Source of the DNA: Ceratodon purpureus
Taxonomy: Eukaryota; Streptophyta; Bryopsida; Pseudoditrichales; Ditrichaceae
NCBI GenBank assembly: GCA_014871385.1
Contig: CM026423.1
Span: forward strand, 1,401,128-1,465,127
Reading direction: 5' to 3'
DNA length: 64,000 nt
Shown: positions 12,106-25,769 of the stretch, piece after piece
Layout of the letters: each line of letters starts with the position of its first letter
Position numbering within the stretch: position 1 is the first letter of the stretch
Notes under the pieces: model-generated
What the model was told of the DNA's origin: nothing
Database searches by the model: none
The model's input: only the letters and a program-made list of their open reading frames with translations
Made by a program: the position numbers and the translations under genes

Positions 12106-13963
12106 GGTATGTTCGCACTTGGCCTTAGAGGTGGCCTTACCTCCTTAAGAAAATGTATGCTTCCATCTACATTCTTTAATAATTACCAATCCTACATGGA
12201 TGTTCACATGGCGAACTTTAAAGAATGGATATTAGTTAACATTTAAGAGGTCAAAAATATTTGAGCAATTGCTTTAGGAAGCACCAAAATTGGAAATATT
12301 CCCAAGTTTTGATCACCTAAGAATGGACATAACTAATGTAGCATTTGGTATTATATAATGCAGTTACAATTGATAACACCTTTCCATACATCATTGATGA
12401 CACCTTTCCTTCCAAAAATATAATGGTCTCAAACTTTTATCCACATTCTTTGCAAAGGCCACGTGCAAAAGGGCCTTAAGGTGGAAACACCAAATAACCG
12501 TCACATTTGTCAAATTTGTCACCTAGATTTTGGGAAGAAGTGTATTCAAAAAATATAGTAGACCATAGTGTGTCTGCCAAGCAAATTTAAAAATTAAAAT
12601 CTAAGAAAAAAAAACAATTATGCAGATAAAGAAATGAAATATAATATTTTACTTTTATTAGTGATTTGCTATTTCTAAGCTATTTAAGGTCATTTTTAAT
12701 TTTTTTTAATCTAAAAATTTAAAAATCATGGAATATTTTGATGGTGAGGAAAATCTTTTTATTTTCAAAACAAATATTTCCTATGGTACTACGGTACGTA
12801 GAATTCTAGCAAAGAGTTAGGATATTGAAGGATGGGATTACATTATGCTGACTTGTGTTCCATTATATGAATTCTTAAGGGCTTTTGTTGATAAGGACTC
12901 GTAATTAATAGTAGGAGTCTACCAAAACCACGTACATGTGAATCATAAATCAAGAGAGAATCATGTTGATTTGATTTATTTTCATGTTGCTACTTATTGA
13001 TCAATGCTACTCTTAATTGTAAGTGCAATTAATCCTTCATAATTGCTTATGCCCTTCCGTTATTGTTTGATATTACACTATTGAGTTATTGCTTTGTCAG
13101 CAGATCCATGTCTACACATAGAACAAACAGACTTTTAATCCCTAATCGACCGTAGTTATTTCTCACCAATTTTTTTAAAAAGCCGCCATTTCAAAAGCAA
13201 GAGTGAACAAACCAAAAGTAAAGCTTTCTTTGCATCTCTAACCATAGGATTTTACATAGAATTCTAGAAAATCATTCACAAATAATCTCAATATATTTGA
13301 TTGCAAAGATTAAAAGATTATTGAACTTGAAGTAAGGTACAATGTTAATTTTTTTTATCTTTTCCAAAGAGGATCAAGAGACCTTAACTTATCTTTCTAA
13401 AAATATTTTGCGCTACATAAGTTGGAAGTTTTATACTAACATGATGTATATGATGTCAACTACTTGTGCATCAAATATTAGACATAGAAAAAAGTGAAAC
13501 ATAGTAAAAAAAGTTGTGAAAGGAACTTAGATTTATGTTATTGCTATACTCATTGTATTTTGATGATAACCCATTTCATAATAGAATAAAAATCCATGCT
13601 GTCAAAACAAAGACTATTAGAAGAAAAAAAAAGAGGAAAAAATAACAAAATCTTTATCTTTTATGTAATAAAGAATTTTACAACTTGACTGAGAAGCATA
13701 ATAAATTTTTGATTCCTTACGAAATGAAAACATACCAAAATACAAGGTTTTCTTTCTGATAATCTCAAAACTAATCATGTTAGTTACTTGCATAAAAAAT
13801 CCCAAAGGTAGTTGAAAGGTGTAGCAAAAAATTTAGAACTACCTGAGGAGTAGGAAAAACGGCTTTTCCAACTATAAATATATTTTCTAATATTTAGTGC
13901 AAAAAAAACTTACATTCCTATGAAGCTCTTGAAATTCCCTACATCTATAAAAAAAAATTCAAA
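12106..13963. other. AT-rich intergenic DNA, no gene seen
   Basis: No open frame with coding character, no RNA gene and no recognisable repeat. A/T homopolymer tracts are frequent. Confidence 0.55.
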
Positions 13964-14137
13964 AACTCATATCCAAAATTGACATCGTAGAAATTTGCTT
14001 AAAACTTTAAAAAGCCTTATGTAGGACTATGTCCAATTAGGGATTAATTCAACTCATATCCAAAATTGACATCGTAGAAATTTGCTTAAAACTTTAAAAA
14101 GCCTTATGTAGGACTATGTCCAATTAGGGATTAATTC
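13964..14137. repeat. 87-bp perfect tandem duplication
   Basis: Two head-to-tail copies of an 87-bp unit (starts AACTCATATCCAAAATTGAC, ends TTAGGGATTAATTC) with no difference seen, so a recent slippage or unequal exchange event. Confidence 0.9.
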
Positions 14138-15422
14138 ACATCAGTCTGCTTGAAAGACCGACGTTTGTCTTCTTCTTATTAAGTTGCTATGAAGCCTTTT
14201 GTATACATTGATATTTTGTTTGAATTTTCTTCTTTCTTAATTTCTATTTATTTTAAACTTTTAAACCTTTAAATTCAATTGTTCTTTTGTTCAATCTTTA
14301 GGCTCTGGATGAATGAAGACTGCTTGTCTATGGATTATTAAATTTCAGGTTTCCTTTTTAAGTTGTTTGATTTTGGTTGGTGTTGTAGACTTTGGGATTT
14401 TGATTTATGGTAGTGGTGTAATTAGGATTGATGGTTAATCTGACTTGTACTTTTTTAAATTAAGAATCTTGTTGCTAAATCAGTGTAAACAAGCACACAA
14501 GAGGACTTGAACACAAAGATTGCCAAGAGTTTGTGATGTGTTTTTCTTGTTTTGTGGCAATGTACTCAGAGGCAAGGCCTTAGTGGCTGTAGGAATAGAG
14601 AAATTTCAGTTTCCAAAGGAATCCAACGAGAATAAAGTGTATGTTTGTCCACCTCCAATCCTATGCCCACGAGACAAAAGAATGAAAGTAATGAACTACT
14701 TTCTTCTTTTAAAAGTAAACACTATAGCCACAAGTAACCAATTACAAGATAGACCGGCATACTTAGTATAAGTTATGTTTTGTTAGTAGGTTTGGCCGCC
14801 AAGTCATGAGCTCATAGTTATAACAATGAGCTAGTTTTGGTGGGAGTGAGCATTATCTCATATAACTAGATGGGTTTAAATCCCGCTTGACTCATATGGA
14901 AAAATGTGAGAAATGTGGTCACTTTGCATTAATTGCTGAGTTAGCAATTGCGTACAGGAAAGGAGTTGTATCAACCAACAGCCCATTACATGCATACAAG
15001 AGACATTACACCCATGGCAAACATTCCATAAAGTAGCTTTAGCTATTAAATTTTTATGTTTTAATTAAGGGAGATCTTGTATGTGAGGCAAAAGTTGGTG
15101 ATTTTCTAGTCTTCCTTTGAGGAGTAGGATAATGATGGCATATTGTATGACGATGGTGTTAATGTTTTTAAATGCATATCATATACTAATTGATATTGGT
15201 ATTTTAAAGTTGTTTTTAAATAGCTTCCTTGAGGGGATGTGTGCAGCGGCTCAAGCGTCTGATGTGAGAATAATAAGAGAGTTAATTTTCCTGCCTCTAG
15301 CAGCAATAGTATCAATTAGTGGTTGGTAAATGTTAGTTTTGGCTTCAAGTGCTTTAGATGAGGATTTATAGTTACAATATATGTGAATTTAAAAAAAATT
15401 ATGGTGAGATTTTGATGGATGT
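14138..15422. other. Intergenic, no supported gene
   Basis: AT-rich. A weak tRNA-like B-box (GGGTTTAAATCCC) occurs near 14873, but no tRNA or clear SINE structure could be drawn around it. Confidence 0.45.
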
Positions 15423-15585
15423 GGTCTACTATATCAAAGTGAGATTTTGATTGATATTGTAAACCTTTGATATGGTAGACCTTTAATTGTTAAATGACAT
15501 ATGATGTCCTGATACCACACCCAATATCTGTTTTAAACTCCAATCTGAGCACACCCAATATTTGTTTTAAACTCCAATTTAAGCA
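15423..15585. repeat. Small inverted repeat and 34-bp tandem duplication
   Basis: GGTCTACTATATCAAAG near 15422 pairs with CTTTGATATGGTAGACC near 15465 with one mismatch. At 15516-15585 a 34-bp unit (CACACCCAATATCTGTTTTA...) occurs twice in tandem with about four differences. Confidence 0.7.
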
Positions 15586-18406
15586 CGATTTTTTTTTGAA
15601 TTTGCTTTAGCTCTATTCTAAAGAAGTATAGATCTCTTTAAGGTGCTCGGTTTGGCATTATAAAAACACCATTTGATGTAATGGAGTGTAAGTTTTGAGC
15701 AAGATTATTTCAAAAGAAAACCAAGCCCAAGGGGCTGGGATTGACATTTAAGGGTTAACGCATACAATGTTAGGTCTAAATCTTGAGTTGCAATGACATC
15801 TTTGGGTATCACATGTGCAAAAGAGTAGCATATTGGGGACGGTGTTTTCTTGGGGGTTGTTGTTGAAGGTGCCAGCGCCTACAAGCATATAGTATCAAGA
15901 TTTTTTGGACAAAATTACTAATTTTATGATTTCCCACAGTGTTATGATTGTGTCTTTTGACATGAAAGTGAATGAATATAATGTTGTTCGCATGTGGGTT
16001 GTACATGTAGCCATGTATTTGTAGTTATAGATAGGGCAAATAATAGTAGGATATCTTTGTTTACCAAGAAGGTTTGATTTCTAGTTTGACCCATATAAGT
16101 ACCTGTGCAAAATTTGATGCGGCATGATTTCTTTTTCTTTGTGACAGCAAGGTTTTCCATATATTTATTGGAAAATTCATTAGAAAGTTCTTTGGCTATA
16201 TCTTTGTTTCTTGTCCATTTACAAACAATATGGATTTGTATGTCTAATATTTCTAAATTATCGATTTTGTTGTATTTTATGATATGATTCTAGGAATGTG
16301 GTAAGACTTTTGTCTGGAACATCCATCATCAAAGGCCACTTGACTTTTTGGTAGCAGTGTGGGGTGGCATGGGCGTGTTCCTATAGATAAGTGGCATTAT
16401 CGTGTGCAAAGTCTAGACCTACTTTTGCTAATTAATTTGTTTATTCATTGCCGTCAATGTTGATATGTACTCTTACTTTGTATAATGTGATTGATTGTGA
16501 ACAATTTTGAAGCAATTGTACCATAGAGCCAAGTGTGACTTGGTCGGGATGGCTGTTGTGTAGTGTGGGATGTTTAATTTGTGTGTTTAGTAAGTATAAT
16601 ACATATACTCTATTGGTCAATATGTATGTGGATTTGTTTGGATATTAGGTGTTGATAATTTGTAGTGTTTTGTGAACAACAATCATTTCAGCTCCTAAGA
16701 TATTTTGGAGTTCATGAAGTCTCTTGCAAATATTGAGACCTTTGATACTGTATATGTTATATCTTGTTTTTTCTCTTTTCTACACACCATGTTAAAATTC
16801 TTTAGGTTTTTTAAGGAACCATCAATATAGTAGCAAAATTGTGGATGAGATTTCATTGATAGATTTGTTTGGTAGTTTAGAATTAGAGAGATAGGTGCGT
16901 TCATATATGCAAGTGCATTTTGATAGTTTTGTTAAGACCACTTTTTGCTAGAATTGATAAGAGTGTTTGGAGGGGTGCGTGTTGCAATATGTGTGTGTAA
17001 TTGTAATATTGAAAGATTGTTTACTATATAAGTGAGTTGATTCATTTATTTTTGGAGTTTCCAATGTTGTTGTTTTGGTGGTGTATATAGAATATTTGTA
17101 GTGTTGTTAATTTTGGAAGGTATTGTAGGTTCTTCATATGTGATGTGTTTGCGATAAAGTAGGCAATGATGTGTGTATCTCGGAATGGTCCACAAAAGAA
17201 TCAAAGTTTTGGTACTAGTTAGTGTCTGGGGAAATAAGTATATATAGTGATGGTGTTTGGATTCTTTTTAGCCGCAAGGCGGACTCAATGTTTGGCTTGT
17301 TATAAATTTGTTTTATTACGAGGGTAGGCGTAGCCTATTCACTTCCATTTATGGTCAAAGGCTTTCCTTAGAGATCCATATATTGTATCATGTGAGAATG
17401 GTGAGTAGAATTGATTAAGTTTTATAGGGCATGTAAGTGGGGATGATGAGTATGATTGGTTGATATTGAATATTGTTGTGAGAAAATTTAATACTTGAGT
17501 TGGCATTGTGTAATGGGTGCATTTTAGTGAATCATTTTTAGAAATACAATGTTTGTTATCTTTGATATAGCTAAAAAATTTCAGATTCAAATGGTTGTAT
17601 GGGTGGTTCTAAACCATGTGGGATGTTTTTGCGCATAAGTATTGTTTCCATAGCCAGTGTCGTCTGGTTTTAGGAATGGTGATGAGATCTTGGCGATTAT
17701 CTCTGTATATGTGCAACATCAAATTGTATTCGGATAGTATTGGTGTTGGTTTCAATGTCAATTTCAGGGTTGCATTCATTAATTGAGATGTAGGCCAATG
17801 AGATGGTTGTAGCACAAGTGACATACCTTGTATCTCTTTGTTGTTCTATGGAGAAGTAAGCTTTTCTTAAGTTTGCAAAGTGTTTATGTTGTCTTTTTTA
17901 GTGTAATATTGTGTCAATAATTCAGAATTATAGTGAAAGGTGTGGGCATCGCACGTAGGGAATAAATCTCTTTGAATGTACCATTTGTTATATGTTTTAT
18001 TGTTTTGTATAGTCCATTGGCATAAATATGATGTATCATTATTCTTTATTCCATTGGAGTAAGTGTAATGTCATTGTTTGAAACCAAGTATTCTATGTAT
18101 GGAAAATTGTTTAAGCTTTATAAGCATCGTTATGGGTGGGAGGTTGATGAGGGTGGGGTGGATGTGAGGGATGTATAGAGGAGTTTGGTTGTTGGAGAAG
18201 AATGTTGTGATTTATTGTTTACTCACTTTTAGAGATTGTGGAGGATGATTTTGAAGGCATGGTTGTTGGCATCTTTGGTGGCAGGGTGGGTTTCAAAATG
18301 GTTGTATGGCAATGCTTAGTGCGCTTTTGTTGAGTTTTTTGGGTTTGGAGTGATAGTTTTTGAAATCTTCTAGGCTTATCATATTGAAGCCGTTGAATAA
18401 AGTGAT

Positions 18407-21150
18407 TTAATCTGATTCAATCAAATTGTGTAGTAGTAATTTTTGTATTTGTTTAAGCAATGTTTTGGAAATTAGACCTTCTATGTTTGAGGCTTCTTTC
18501 ATCCTAGAGTTTTCAAATGGAGAGAGATTTAATATGAATATGTCCATTGTACTTTTCAAATGGACTCCGCTATTGTGTTTGAATAGAAATAATATTCTAG
18601 TGATGGATGAACTCACACAACGATAGTATTTAATACGAGGTATTCCTTATATCCATTTAATTTTGTTGGTTTAAAGTGTAGTAGACCATAGTATATTTTT
18701 CCAAATGTGCCCTTATCATCAAGGAGTGTTGTAATTGTTCTCCAATACATCGCAAATAGTCATTTTTCAAATAGTTCGTGAGGGAGTTTTGTAGTCATAT
18801 CAGACGTGCATTTTAGTAGTCCATATACTATTTTATGGAGGGCTATAGTCTTTTTGTCAAGGATTTTAGAGGCAGGTAGGAAGTAAGGTACTACATAGAA
18901 GTTGTACGCAATATGGACACACATTATTGTATCTGCCATGTTAATTTTTTGTTTCGAAGTGGTCAAGCATGATGCAAGGTCTTTGCATTGTTTTATGACT
19001 TTGACGGTTTTGTTTTGCAGTGGTCAAGCATGATGCAAGGTCTTTGCATTGTTTTATGACTTTGACGGTTGTGGTGTATTTTATATTTTCTATTTTTGTG
19101 AAGGAGCAAGGTTCATTCTAAATTATATATATGGTTTATTTGGTTTCAATTGGTAGCGGTTGGTTTTGAAGTCTATATTGGTAGCATGAATTTGAGCTTT
19201 AAATACTAAGGGATGAATTTTGGATTTGTTTCAACGTACATTCAATAACTGCGCATTTGGATATTCCAAGATCCATACTAGCATATTCATGAAATTTGTC
19301 AAGTTATTTTTAATTGTGTTTGTAATGATTTTAATTTGTTAGCAATTGCTGCCAAGTCGTCAACGTTTGCAATTGAGAAGATTTTGATTTTTGATGTTCT
19401 AAATGTATAACTATTGTCTCCTTGTTGTAGCTATTTAAAGAGAGGTTAAAAGAATATGATGAATACTATATGACTTAGGATGCCTCCTTGGATGAAAATG
19501 GATTGTATTTTACCAAAGTGTTTTCTACTGAGTATATTGTTGAATTGTGGCTATGTGTTTCCAATAAGGTTTATGGCGTCGGTTGGGTAGCCAAGGTCTC
19601 TCATTATAGCTAACAATCTTATGTGGTCAATGGATCCAAAGGCATTTTTGAAATCTATGTAAAGAATTTATATATCTTGGTTTGTAAATCTTGAGTCTTT
19701 TGGTGCCGCAACAAGAATTTGGAGATGTCTATAGGTTCCTCTTTTTGCTCAAAATCCTTGACTATCATGTAGAATCCGATGTTTTTCTCCGTAGATAAAA
19801 AAGATGGATGTAAGTGTACTTGTGTAAAATTTATACATTGTGTTAGCCAAGGCGATGGATCTGTGGTTACTAAGTTGTGATGGATCATCTTCCTTAGAAT
19901 TAAACAGTGAGGCTTGTATTCCAAAATGCAAGAATTTGTTTTTGTTTATAGCAGTGTTTATAGAATATAAGTAGTAGTTTGAGAAAACAAAGTAGCATGT
20001 TTTTAGTATGGAGTTGGGGATTTGATCTAGGCAAGGAGCTTTATTATTACCAAAGTTTTGAAACATAGATTGTAGGTTTCTTGATCAGTATATGAATTAA
20101 GTGGAATCCGTGCCTTATTCTGTATGTGGAATGTGGTAGGTGTGTCATTTGGTGATGGCATGTAAGGATTGTTGGGCAGTTACTAATGGATTGTCGTTTA
20201 TATATTTCATGTGCAATATCTTTAGAGTTAGTTAGAATACTATTTTGTCTACCAATGATGGAGTCAAGGGGTGAAGTTTTGAAGTTCTTGAAAACTTTCC
20301 TATTTACTTTCTTGGGGCTTTTTCCGTAGGGTTGTCTGTATTTTGATACAACTTTTACTATGCATTCTACGGTATATTTTGTGATAATGTTTTTGGTGTC
20401 TTTAGTAGCAATTTTTTCAATTGCGGCTATTTCATCTATCCATTCATTAGGTGGTATGTTTGTTATTGGCGGATGAAGTATTTGTACATTTTGATGATTA
20501 TGAATTTTATTTAGTATGGGGTGAGATTGCCAGTTTGGGTCCTGTTTATAATGTATATACTTTTTTTGATTAGATGGTATGTGACTAGATGCTTTTTCCA
20601 TGTCTTGGCTAGTTTCTGTAGTAGGAAGCCATCATGCTGTATTGTTTTGTTAGTTTGGTTTGGTAATGGGACCACTTTGCATGTACTTTCTATGATTTGT
20701 GAGATTTTTTTTCACTTTGGTGTCTAGTGAGATGCAAGCATCATTCTATTGGGTAAGGTTGAAATGCTTGTGGCTTTTAAGAAGAGTAATTAGGGTATCT
20801 ATTTAAAGAAATTGTATCTTAAGTTTCAATGTTTTCTGGTAGAATTGAATTTAGAATTTTGAGTTACTTATTATTCATTGGGGATATGGTTCTTGTTGAT
20901 ACGGTACTTTGTGGGATGTAAAGGGTAATTGGAAAGTGATCTGTGTTGATTCTATATTTTTATTTGTTGAGGAAGAATCTTTACTATTGTTTGGTGATTT
21001 AATATAGCAACTATCATTTAAGCTAGTGGTTGTGTAGTTGGTACCGCATTGCCTTTTGAATGTGATGTTTGTTGGATTATATTCTAAGTTTGAGGTTTCC
21101 GTGAAGGTTTTCCAATGTATGTCTTCATCTTTGGGCGGTCTTTTAAAGTT
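18407..21150 (-). pseudogene. LINE ORF2 remnant: endonuclease and reverse transcriptase
   Basis: Reading the minus strand, the endonuclease ends with TDHFPITLYIPQS near 20947-20910, matching the conserved SDH block of APE-type endonucleases. The reverse transcriptase follows: NKAPCLDQIPNSILK near 20045-20000, then DPSQLSNHRSIALANTMYKF near 19885-19830 (intact families usually have NYRPI and NTIYK), YGEKHRILHDSQ near 19790, and YIDFKNAFGSIDH near 19665-19625. The catalytic Y/F-x-D-D box reads NVDDLAAIAN near 19370, so the aromatic residue is lost. The C-terminal part (KINMADTI, IALHKIVYGLLKCTSD, GVHLKST) lies at 18966-18407. Multiple stops and frameshifts make it inactive. Confidence 0.8.
18960..19071. 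repeat. 61-bp tandem duplication inside LINE remnant
   Basis: TGGTCAAGCATGATGCAAGG and the following bases through GACTTTGACGGTT occur at 18960 and again at 19021, with about 52 identical bases per copy. It post-dates the LINE insertion. Confidence 0.85.
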
Positions 21151-22075
21151 GTCATTTTATCTACAAAGAAGTGTAATATCACAGCTGAAATCTTCATAGA
21201 TGGTTTATGTGTATCTTGGATATGCATGAATTTGGCTAGAGATTGTATTATTTATGTTTAAAATTAATCACATATCTTCTTAACATCTAGGCATGTATAT
21301 GTGGATGATTAGCCAAGGTTTTAATAGTTGATTGTGTATTTAGATTATTTGGAGGTACAAAAAAAAGTTTGTTGGTGTGGAGATTGTAGTGATATTGCTA
21401 GAGAAAGCGTATTTATTGTGTATGAGTGTAAACAATCCTCCTTTACCCTGTGTCTAGAACATTCTTCGTTGGATACATCTTGTGAGTGCATGTGTGTTGT
21501 GGAAAATAAGTTTGTATTGTAGAATTAAATTTTGGATTGTAGATTTTGTTACCATCAATTTGATTTCTTGGATGACTATGATTGTTGTATTTATTGTTGT
21601 ATTGGTGATGTGGCTATATAGATTAGAAAGGGTTGTATTTAGTGATGATGCATTCTATGCTATTATTATTGTTTCTTGGTTAGTATTGATGTTTATTGAT
21701 GTTGAGACATTTGATAATAGGAGAGGATGTGAACATTCATTTATATTTTCAAAACATCTAAGCGATTTGGTTATGAATTTGTTTGGTGAGAAGGAGAATT
21801 TCCTTTAAAGTGTAATCATGGAAGTTGGTAGTATTTCTTGGCTATGGATGAAATTGTTAATTTTATGTGTTGAGTTTTTAGGATGTATAATGTTTTGGTG
21901 GTTTGTAGTGAATTTAGGATATAGATGTTGTATGAGGGGATATCTTTCAATAGGATTGTTGAAGTGAGTGAGTTATTAACTAATATATTTGTCCAATCTA
22001 TATTAAAGTGGTTTGTGTTGGGTTGATTTAGCATGATATTGCAAACATTTATAAAGGATAAAATGCTTTCTATAA

Positions 22076-22414
22076 GGGGAAATCTCGGGTCTCTAAAAGG
22101 CCTCTGGATTTCCCACGTGCCTAAAATTTTGGTGAAGTCCGTGCACTTTATCTGATGGCACCAATGGTGCCAGATTTTTGCCAATGTTCAATAAATTTTG
22201 TAGGTCGAGCCAATTGCTGCTAGCGACGGCGTGTGCCACTGTTGTCAGCAGAGTCAATAGTGCTAGTAACAATGACGCTGTCAACACTGTAACTCCTGAC
22301 GTTGTCATCGAGCAGGATATCCACCAATGGTATTACTTAGAGAGGCATGCGTGGGCAGCAGTTCACCTACCTCATGATGTCTTACAAGGCCTTTTGGAGA
22401 TCCCATATTTCTCC
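22076..22414. mobile_element. Tourist-like MITE nested in the LINE
   Basis: A 339-bp insert, more GC-rich than its surroundings. The left end GGGGAAATCTCGGGTCTC and the reverse complement of the right end GGAGAAATATGGGATCTC match at 23 of 28 bases, both running into AAAAGGCCT. TAA flanks both sides, fitting a three-base PIF/Harbinger target duplication. Its right-end 70 bases match 40808-40880. A short palindrome TGGCACCAATGGTGCCA lies near 22155. A 72-residue minus-strand frame inside has a hydrophobic Leu-rich start but no recognisable domain. Confidence 0.75.
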
Positions 22415-23249
22415 TAATTAGTATTAGAGTGTATAGCATATGGGCTGAAGGGATGTAGCTAAGTATTTGGATGTATTGATATTATTGTGGAATTCTAAGA
22501 TTGATTGGTTGTGTAGTGGGTGATCGTGTTTCGATATGAGAGTGAAGAAATTTGCTAGATGTTGGTATTTGAGATGAAGTTTTATTGTATTTAAGATAAA
22601 GTAGATTTTTGCTAATCGCATGTGTTTTGCTAGATGTGTGTGTAAAACAGAATTATTGGTCGAGGATTAGGTTCAATGTCTCCACATTGTAATAGTGTTA
22701 TTTTATTAATGAAGTAGTATCCATGGTATTTTATTTAATTTTTTCTATTTAATATATATATAGTTGTTAGTGCATATTTTTTTGTAGTAAGTAAATTGGG
22801 TAGTGCAGGTATTCTTTTCTTGTGTATTTTAGGCATGTAGTGTGAAAATTTGTGGTTCCAATATGTATTGTAATCTTATGTTGGATGTGGTTATTGTTGT
22901 GGTGGAGTTTAATATTTGTGTTCTTAATTTTATGTCGAGGCTAGTAGGAAGAAGGTGTTCTCTTTCTACTTTGATGTGTGTTATAGGATTTATTAGTAGT
23001 GTATATAGTTAGGTTTGTTGTATGATATTTTGTTTATTTATCTTTGGAGCCTATGTTCTTTAATTTTGTATAATATAGACTTGTGTGCATATAATATAAT
23101 ATTGTATTTGATAATGTAGCTGTAAATATTGTAGGTATTTTATTTGTTTTGGTATATAAGTATTTTGTATAGAGTATTTAATCATGCTTTAAGTAATTTT
23201 TTATGCTTGTTTTTTTATAGAGATTTATAGTATATAGATCAACTTTGAT

Positions 23250-24750
23250 AGTAATTAATTCTATCGCTAGGTTTGTCAAAAGTTCAAAACTCATTTGACA
23301 AGTCCATATTCCATTCTATTTCAAGGTGTCAGGGTGATTTGCTTGAAGGGTTTCCAAGGTGATTTGCATTTACCTTTAGAGGAGAGCAATTTGAACCTTT
23401 GAATTTTGGTTTGGCTCAGCTTCAATTTTATTTGCATTGGTTCTTGCTTCTTCAACAATCTCATTCTTGAGCAGTCTTATTTCTTTCCAAATTTCTATTC
23501 TTCCCTTGATGATCGCTTCTTCAACCATCTTGTTCTAAATTGTTTTTGTATAGCATTTTAATAGAGCATTTACTAGTGCTTGTATGGTATTTTCTAGTGT
23601 AGTGTTGACATTAAGAACCCTAGCCTAGCAAGTTCTATCACAGAAGGTGCGTCAATACCATCAAAGCTTTTTAGATGATGTGAGATTTCTACATAATTAC
23701 CAAAATTGGGTGATTTCAATTTACAAACGTTTTGTAGACCGCTCCATTTAGACAATGCACATTGCAGGATTCCACATGCCTTCTTTTTTCCAATCTAAAA
23801 GAAAAAATCAACCACTTTTTCCTCCCAAAGGAGATGCTTTATTCCATCCTTTAAGGCTGAAGTGGTTTTAGTTTTGTTGAGGTTTTTTGCAATCAAAACC
23901 ACCACATTCATCTTAGCCTTATCATCCTGAGAGAGACTTTTTCTTACATTCAAAGTTAACTTTCATAATCTCATTCAAAAATGAGAATTTGTAAGTTTTG
24001 ATTTTCATGTTTGATCAAAAGATGGGGTTTTAATCCATACAAATTCAACATTGTCATTCTTCTATACATGGGTAATTTCATACTCATATCTTTGTCTAAA
24101 GCTAACTTTTACTATTTCATCGTGTAATTAAAAGCATTTATTGCGTTTAAAGGAAGGACTTTAGATTTTTTACTAAGAGTAAGCTATAGAGTGAAATGAT
24201 TTGATTGTTAGCCCCCAGAGTGGGTTATGTCATCTATTTTTAGAACAAATGACCTAGTTCTTTGTAGAAGGTCATTAACATCTTTCATGGGATTGTTGAA
24301 ATAGAGTTTGATTGTTCAACTCAACCTTTTGGAGCCATGAAAGCACAAAATGGCAATAGGCGTTCCCCGAATTTCATCCACTTGGATATCCATCTTTTAG
24401 AGCCTTGATATAGTTTTTTGAGTATATTTCATGTCTTGTCAAATTTTGTTTACATAGTTGAAAGGTTATTGCAAGGTAGTAGTCAAAGGCAAAACCTCTT
24501 CTATCAACTTTAACATCAAAGGGGACTTTGGTAAGGCTAAAATGTCCTCCTTATTTTCTATTTATAGGCCAATCCTCCTGAAGGATGTATGGAAAGGAGA
24601 GGACTGCTTATAGGTGCTCTAAAGCCTTATTTTGTGCCATCCTTAGCTTGACAAGTGCACAAGCTAAATGGATAGATTCAGCATTTACACATGCAATTGC
24701 ATTCAAAGCGTGATATCCAAGCTAAAAGAGAGGGCGCTACCATAATTGGT
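23250..24750 (-). pseudogene. Decayed coding remnant, possibly LINE ORF1
   Basis: On the minus strand short coding-like runs persist between stops. Examples are FTKVPFDVKVDRRGFAFDYY near 24535-24475, DDKAKMNVVVLIAKNLNKT near 23928-23870, and KLKSPNFGNYVEISHHLKSF near 23720-23660. I do not recognise the protein. Its strand and position just upstream of the LINE ORF2 remnant fit an ORF1 of the same element, but that is inference. Confidence 0.35.
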
Positions 24751-24788
24751 TTTAATAACAAACATGGTTTTTGCATAGTATGAATGCC

Positions 24789-25005
24789 GAGGGAAGCTTG
24801 TACGTGAGCGGAGAGCGCAGAGCGGAGAGCGGTGAGCGCAGATTTGGAGAGCGGAGAGCACAGAATGGGGGATAGAACCTTAAAATAGCACTTTTTTTAC
24901 TAAAAATAAATTATAAAATTAGAAGATTCGAATATTCTTAGTGTATTTTTGGAAAGTTACTAATTTTAGTAATTTATTTGACCCTATAACCGTGGACTAA
25001 TTACA
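24789..25005 (+). repeat. Left terminal inverted repeat of the large MULE
   Basis: Begins directly after the target duplication at 24779-24788. The outer 85 bases hold repeated GAGCGGAGAGCG motifs and match the right end well. An inner block GACCCTATAACCGTGGA near 24980-24996 also has a counterpart near 40300-40315, with a less conserved AT-rich stretch between. Confidence 0.85.
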
Positions 25006-25769
25006 GTATTTTCATTGAATTTGTAGTTCATATTCTCTTTTCTTGGTGATTAATTTTTTAACGTGCACCAATTACTATGCTCCAGCTCCTTCTAACTAGT
25101 TCAGGCATACAGTAATTCCCCTTATCTCCTTACATTAATATGCAAATTATTACTTAAAATGTATTGGTATTGAACCTCTGAACAGGGATCAAGTAACATT
25201 TGTTTTCGTAACATTTTCTTAACATTGCTAGAATTCATCCACCATAGTCTACATGCCTTTCTCCTTTTTTTTATTTTTTATTATTTTTTTTGAAATTTGT
25301 CTTGTATTTTTTATAAAATTTGTCTTTATTCTATCTATCTTGTTAGAGGGGTCAAAGGCCTCCTTTCATTTAATTCTCTCCTTCATTTTATTTTCACAAT
25401 CATTTTATTTTCACATTCAATTTGTTGATCTCCTTCATATTATTTTCAACCTTCATTTTAAATATTGCTATTCTTTTCTTTAATCTTTTTAATTTCAATT
25501 TATATAAATGTTATTTTTTAATTTTTTTTTTTTTTTTTTTTCATTCTTTAATTTTTAAAAAAAACTTTAAATGCTAAATGACCTCTGCTAAACCTTCATC
25601 TTTTTCCATTCGGTTTAGGAGGATGACAACTTTTAAATGAATGAATAGCCGATTTTCAAGGGCGCCAAGCATCTTCTTCAGGGATATTTAAGATAAGAGT
25701 AGGGAATGTCTCTGCCTCTTTTGTGTTGGTGTTATGTGAAGCTCTTTTCCGTAGTGCGGGACAGCAGCT

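Larger units (their letters stand above)
17300..22650 (-). mobile_element. Decayed LINE (non-LTR retrotransposon)
   Basis: The minus strand of this stretch is A/C-rich, as expected for a LINE sense strand, and carries endonuclease, reverse transcriptase and C-terminal blocks of ORF2 in order. A MITE is nested at 22076-22414. Open stretches at 22424-22621 and 21816-22184 (minus) lie where ORF1 or the endonuclease start would be. The left end (element 3' end) is not sharply defined; no poly(A) or target duplication was identified. The remnant may extend right to about 24.75 kb. Confidence 0.75.

Noticed and set aside
14784..14920. Possible tRNA-derived SINE with B-box-like GGGTTTAAATCCC
   Set aside because: No convincing A-box, cloverleaf, tail or target duplication.
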